Below are positions 13,594 to 14,945 of a DNA stretch of 14,945 nt, piece after piece (position 1 is the stretch's first letter; each line of letters opens with the position of its first letter). The position numbers and the translations under genes are program-made. The stretch is taken from assembly GCA_002730855.1 (NCBI GenBank), contig PCBA01000033.1, positions 1 to 14,945 of the forward strand, given 5' to 3'. The DNA comes from Gammaproteobacteria bacterium (lineage in GTDB: Bacteria > Pseudomonadota > Gammaproteobacteria > Magnimaribacterales > Magnimaribacteraceae). The notes below the pieces were generated by a model. It searched no databases. It was not told the origin of the DNA and saw only the letters and a program-made list of their open reading frames with translations.

Positions 13594-14041
13594 TATTTTT
13601 AATGATGCTTAATCCATGCAGTTGAGAGTGATTTAGAAATTCAGAAAGAAAGATATTCCATTGAAATTTTTCATCCTTTGCTAGCATATATTTATTGGGA
13701 TATTTATTTCGTAACCAGAATTGTCTCATACCGTTAAATCTTCTTACCTCAGCCATCCTTGCATCATGGTAAACATATATTTCCATTTCGGTATCTTCAA
13801 TATTCTGAAAGAAATTTGATTTGTATAAAGTCAATTTAGAAGTATGACGAGATTTTCTATCTATAGAAATTTTAATTTCAGAATTATTTGCACCTTCAGG
13901 AATAAGAAAATTAAAATCCTCGTTCATTTTATGTATAGGAAAAAGCTTAATAATTTTAAGGTAATTAATTTCATATAGACCTATTAAATCATTAAGATTT
14001 TTTCTAGATCTTTTTTGAGCTAAATTTCTATTCTTTATCAT
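13586..14041 (-). CDS. DUF1249 (YqiB-like) protein
   Basis: A 151-residue cytoplasmic protein of the DUF1249 family, known from E. coli YqiB (140 aa), with no assigned biochemical role. Seen: the N-terminal GLYEINYLKIIKLFP, the central IYVYHDARMAEV (about 88-99), and the C-terminal WLRNKYPNKYMLAKDEKFQWNIFLSEFL, all in the same order and spacing as I recall for YqiB. The N-terminus is basic and about 6-8 residues longer than E. coli's. The first 14 bases overlap the end of the upstream glycosylase gene, so translation is probably coupled. Its stop codon (13586-13588) lies inside the NtrC palindrome that belongs to glnA. Confidence 0.82.
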   Translation of the reverse strand: MIKNRNLAQKRSRKNLNDLIGLYEINYLKIIKLFPIHKMNEDFNFLIPEGANNSEIKISIDRKSRHTSKLTLYKSNFFQNIEDTEMEIYVYHDARMAEVRRFNGMRQFWLRNKYPNKYMLAKDEKFQWNIFLSEFLNHSQLHGLSIIKNMH

Positions 14042-14654
14042 GTGTAGACCATAATAATAACGCAGCTACAGATCTATAGGGAGACCAAGGTTCTGCTATT
14101 TCTTTTATTGTCAACTGTTTTGGTCTTTCTTCCATGCCTTTCAATTTTTGTATTGCTATCATTAATCCCAAATCAGCCGCCGGCCAGACATCAATTCTTT
14201 TTAGACAGGCAAGCAAATAACATTTAGCGGTCCATTCCCCTATGCCTTTTATTTTGGTTAATTCTTCAATTACTTCAGAATCGTTCTTCTTTTCCAGATT
14301 CTTTAATTTTAGGTCTCCACTAATTATTTTGTTGGCAATTCCTTTGCAGTAGTTAATTTTTTGCGAGCTTAATCCCGCCCCTTTAAGGTCGGTTTCGCTA
14401 ACTTTGATAAAATTCTTAGCTGTAAAGGGCTGTATTAATTCTTTCATCCTATTAAAAATTGCTTTAGCGGATGCCACTGAAAGCTGTTGATCAACTATCA
14501 AACTAATTAGACCTTCAAATCCCTTTCTCTTGTTAAAAAGCCTTATCCTATAGTTTTTCTCTTCAAGCACTGCCTTAAATAATGGCTCTTTTTTAATCAA
14601 ATGGTCAAAGCCCTTCTTTATGTTTCGGTCGTTTAGTATCTCTCTACCTTTCAT
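14028..14654 (-). CDS. AlkA-type DNA-3-methyladenine glycosylase II (HhH-GPD)
   Basis: A 208-residue helix-hairpin-helix DNA glycosylase that removes alkylated bases in base excision repair. Seen: LISLIVDQQLSVASAKAIF, the opening helices of the HhH-GPD core; the hairpin IKGIGEWTAKCYLL (about 135-148) and the catalytic D161 in WPAADLGLM; and the end EPWSPYRSVAALLLW, all family marks. No cysteine cluster for iron-sulfur follows, and the N-terminal domain of E. coli AlkA is missing, which is common for short members. I chose ATG 14654; the frame is open to 14705, but that part only shadows the upstream gene. It overlaps that gene by 11 bases and the DUF1249 gene by 14, so the three form one tight operon. 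Confidence 0.9.
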   Translation of the reverse strand: MKGREILNDRNIKKGFDHLIKKEPLFKAVLEEKNYRIRLFNKRKGFEGLISLIVDQQLSVASAKAIFNRMKELIQPFTAKNFIKVSETDLKGAGLSSQKINYCKGIANKIISGDLKLKNLEKKNDSEVIEELTKIKGIGEWTAKCYLLACLKRIDVWPAADLGLMIAIQKLKGMEERPKQLTIKEIAEPWSPYRSVAALLLWSTHDKE

Positions 14655-14945
14655 ATAGTTTTGCTGTAATTTCTTTCTTAAAAGGCAACAATGCCTTTCG
14701 ATCATCGTTATAGTTTTTTACGTGTGCCTGTTCCCTTAAAAGGAAATCGTCTATAGCTTCTCTGAATCTTTCATCTTTTATCCAGTGAGCTGAATAAGTC
14801 TCAATAGGACAAAAACCTCTTTTTATTTTATGCTCACCCTGAACTCCAGGATCAAAACAAATCAATTCATTATCTATACAGAATTCAATCCCCTGGTAAT
14901 AACAAGTTTCAAAATGTAGAGAATCAAAATCTTCAAAACAACCCC
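14644..14945 (-). CDS. COG3146/DUF482 FemAB-like (GNAT-fold) protein, C-terminal part
   Basis: The last 99 residues of a protein whose start lies beyond the window; the frame is open from base 14943 to the stop at 14644. Seen: SLHFETCYYQGIEFCI, FDPGVQGEHKIKRGF, ETYSAHWI and a helical, charged end (FLLREQAHVKNYND), which together are the conserved C-terminus of the COG3146/DUF482 family, annotated as predicted N-acyltransferase or 'peptidogalycan biosynthesis' proteins with a GNAT/FemAB fold. The true function is not established. A TTG at 14865 gives a 73-residue frame but is not the start, because the conserved motif runs on upstream. It leads the tight run with the glycosylase and DUF1249 genes. 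Confidence 0.85.
   Translation of the reverse strand, partial: GCFEDFDSLHFETCYYQGIEFCIDNELICFDPGVQGEHKIKRGFCPIETYSAHWIKDERFREAIDDFLLREQAHVKNYNDDRKALLPFKKEITAKLYER

Noticed and set aside
1..14945. Mobile elements, CRISPR arrays, attachment sites or defence genes
   Set aside because: No transposase, integrase, spaced repeat array, toxin-antitoxin or restriction gene can be seen; tRNA-Phe is intact and not flanked by a phage-like gene.

Overview
The window reads as a chromosomal segment of an AT-rich, compact gammaproteobacterium. The low G+C, very short intergenic gaps, overlapping genes and protein styles suggest a small-genome marine lineage such as SAR86, but that placement is an inference from style and gene order. 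I see no mobile elements, CRISPR arrays, integrases or rRNA. No stretch over 300 bases lacks a gene; the largest gap is about 180 bases.

Layout. (1) 1-1970, minus: an operon-like run of a DUF1295 membrane protein, a GFA-family zinc protein and zapE (cut by the window edge). (2) 2054-3262, plus: a MAPEG-family membrane protein and a phytanoyl-CoA-dioxygenase-like (PhyH) protein, facing a second, different PhyH protein on the minus strand (3285-4181). (3) 4363-4719: a small exported protein with two cysteines, then tRNA-Phe on the minus strand. (4) 4769-6076, minus: mutY-yggX, divergent from (5) 6157-8874, plus: hisB-hisH-hisA-hisF. (6) gpmA (minus) shares a TTAA with the hisF stop and is divergent from a membrane-anchored rhodanese (plus). 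(7) 9966-13460, minus: glnA-ntrB-ntrC, where glnA is a type II (eukaryote/rhizobial-like) glutamine synthetase with a textbook NtrC dyad upstream. (8) 13586-14945, minus: a COG3146/DUF482 protein (partial), an AlkA-type DNA glycosylase and a DUF1249 (YqiB-like) protein, with overlapping reading frames.

How the genes work together. NtrB-NtrC is the nitrogen two-component system. The dyad upstream of glnA suggests that NtrC controls glutamine synthetase and, by readthrough past an intergenic hairpin, its own operon. HisH makes ammonia from glutamine for HisF, so the his block consumes the product of glnA. MutY and YggX both belong to defence against oxidative damage.

The order glnA-ntrB-ntrC / rhodanese-phosphoglycerate mutase / hisF-A-H-B / mutY-yggX-tRNA-Phe matches, as I recall it, a broader region of Pseudomonas chromosomes. 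Two members appear to have been swapped in place for non-homologous or distant equivalents: GSII for GSI, and a short alphaproteobacterial-style dPGM for the cofactor-independent GpmI. These apparent swaps, together with the NtrC site that lacks a recognisable sigma-54 promoter, are the most interesting signals. I found no clearly novel multi-gene defence or secretion system.
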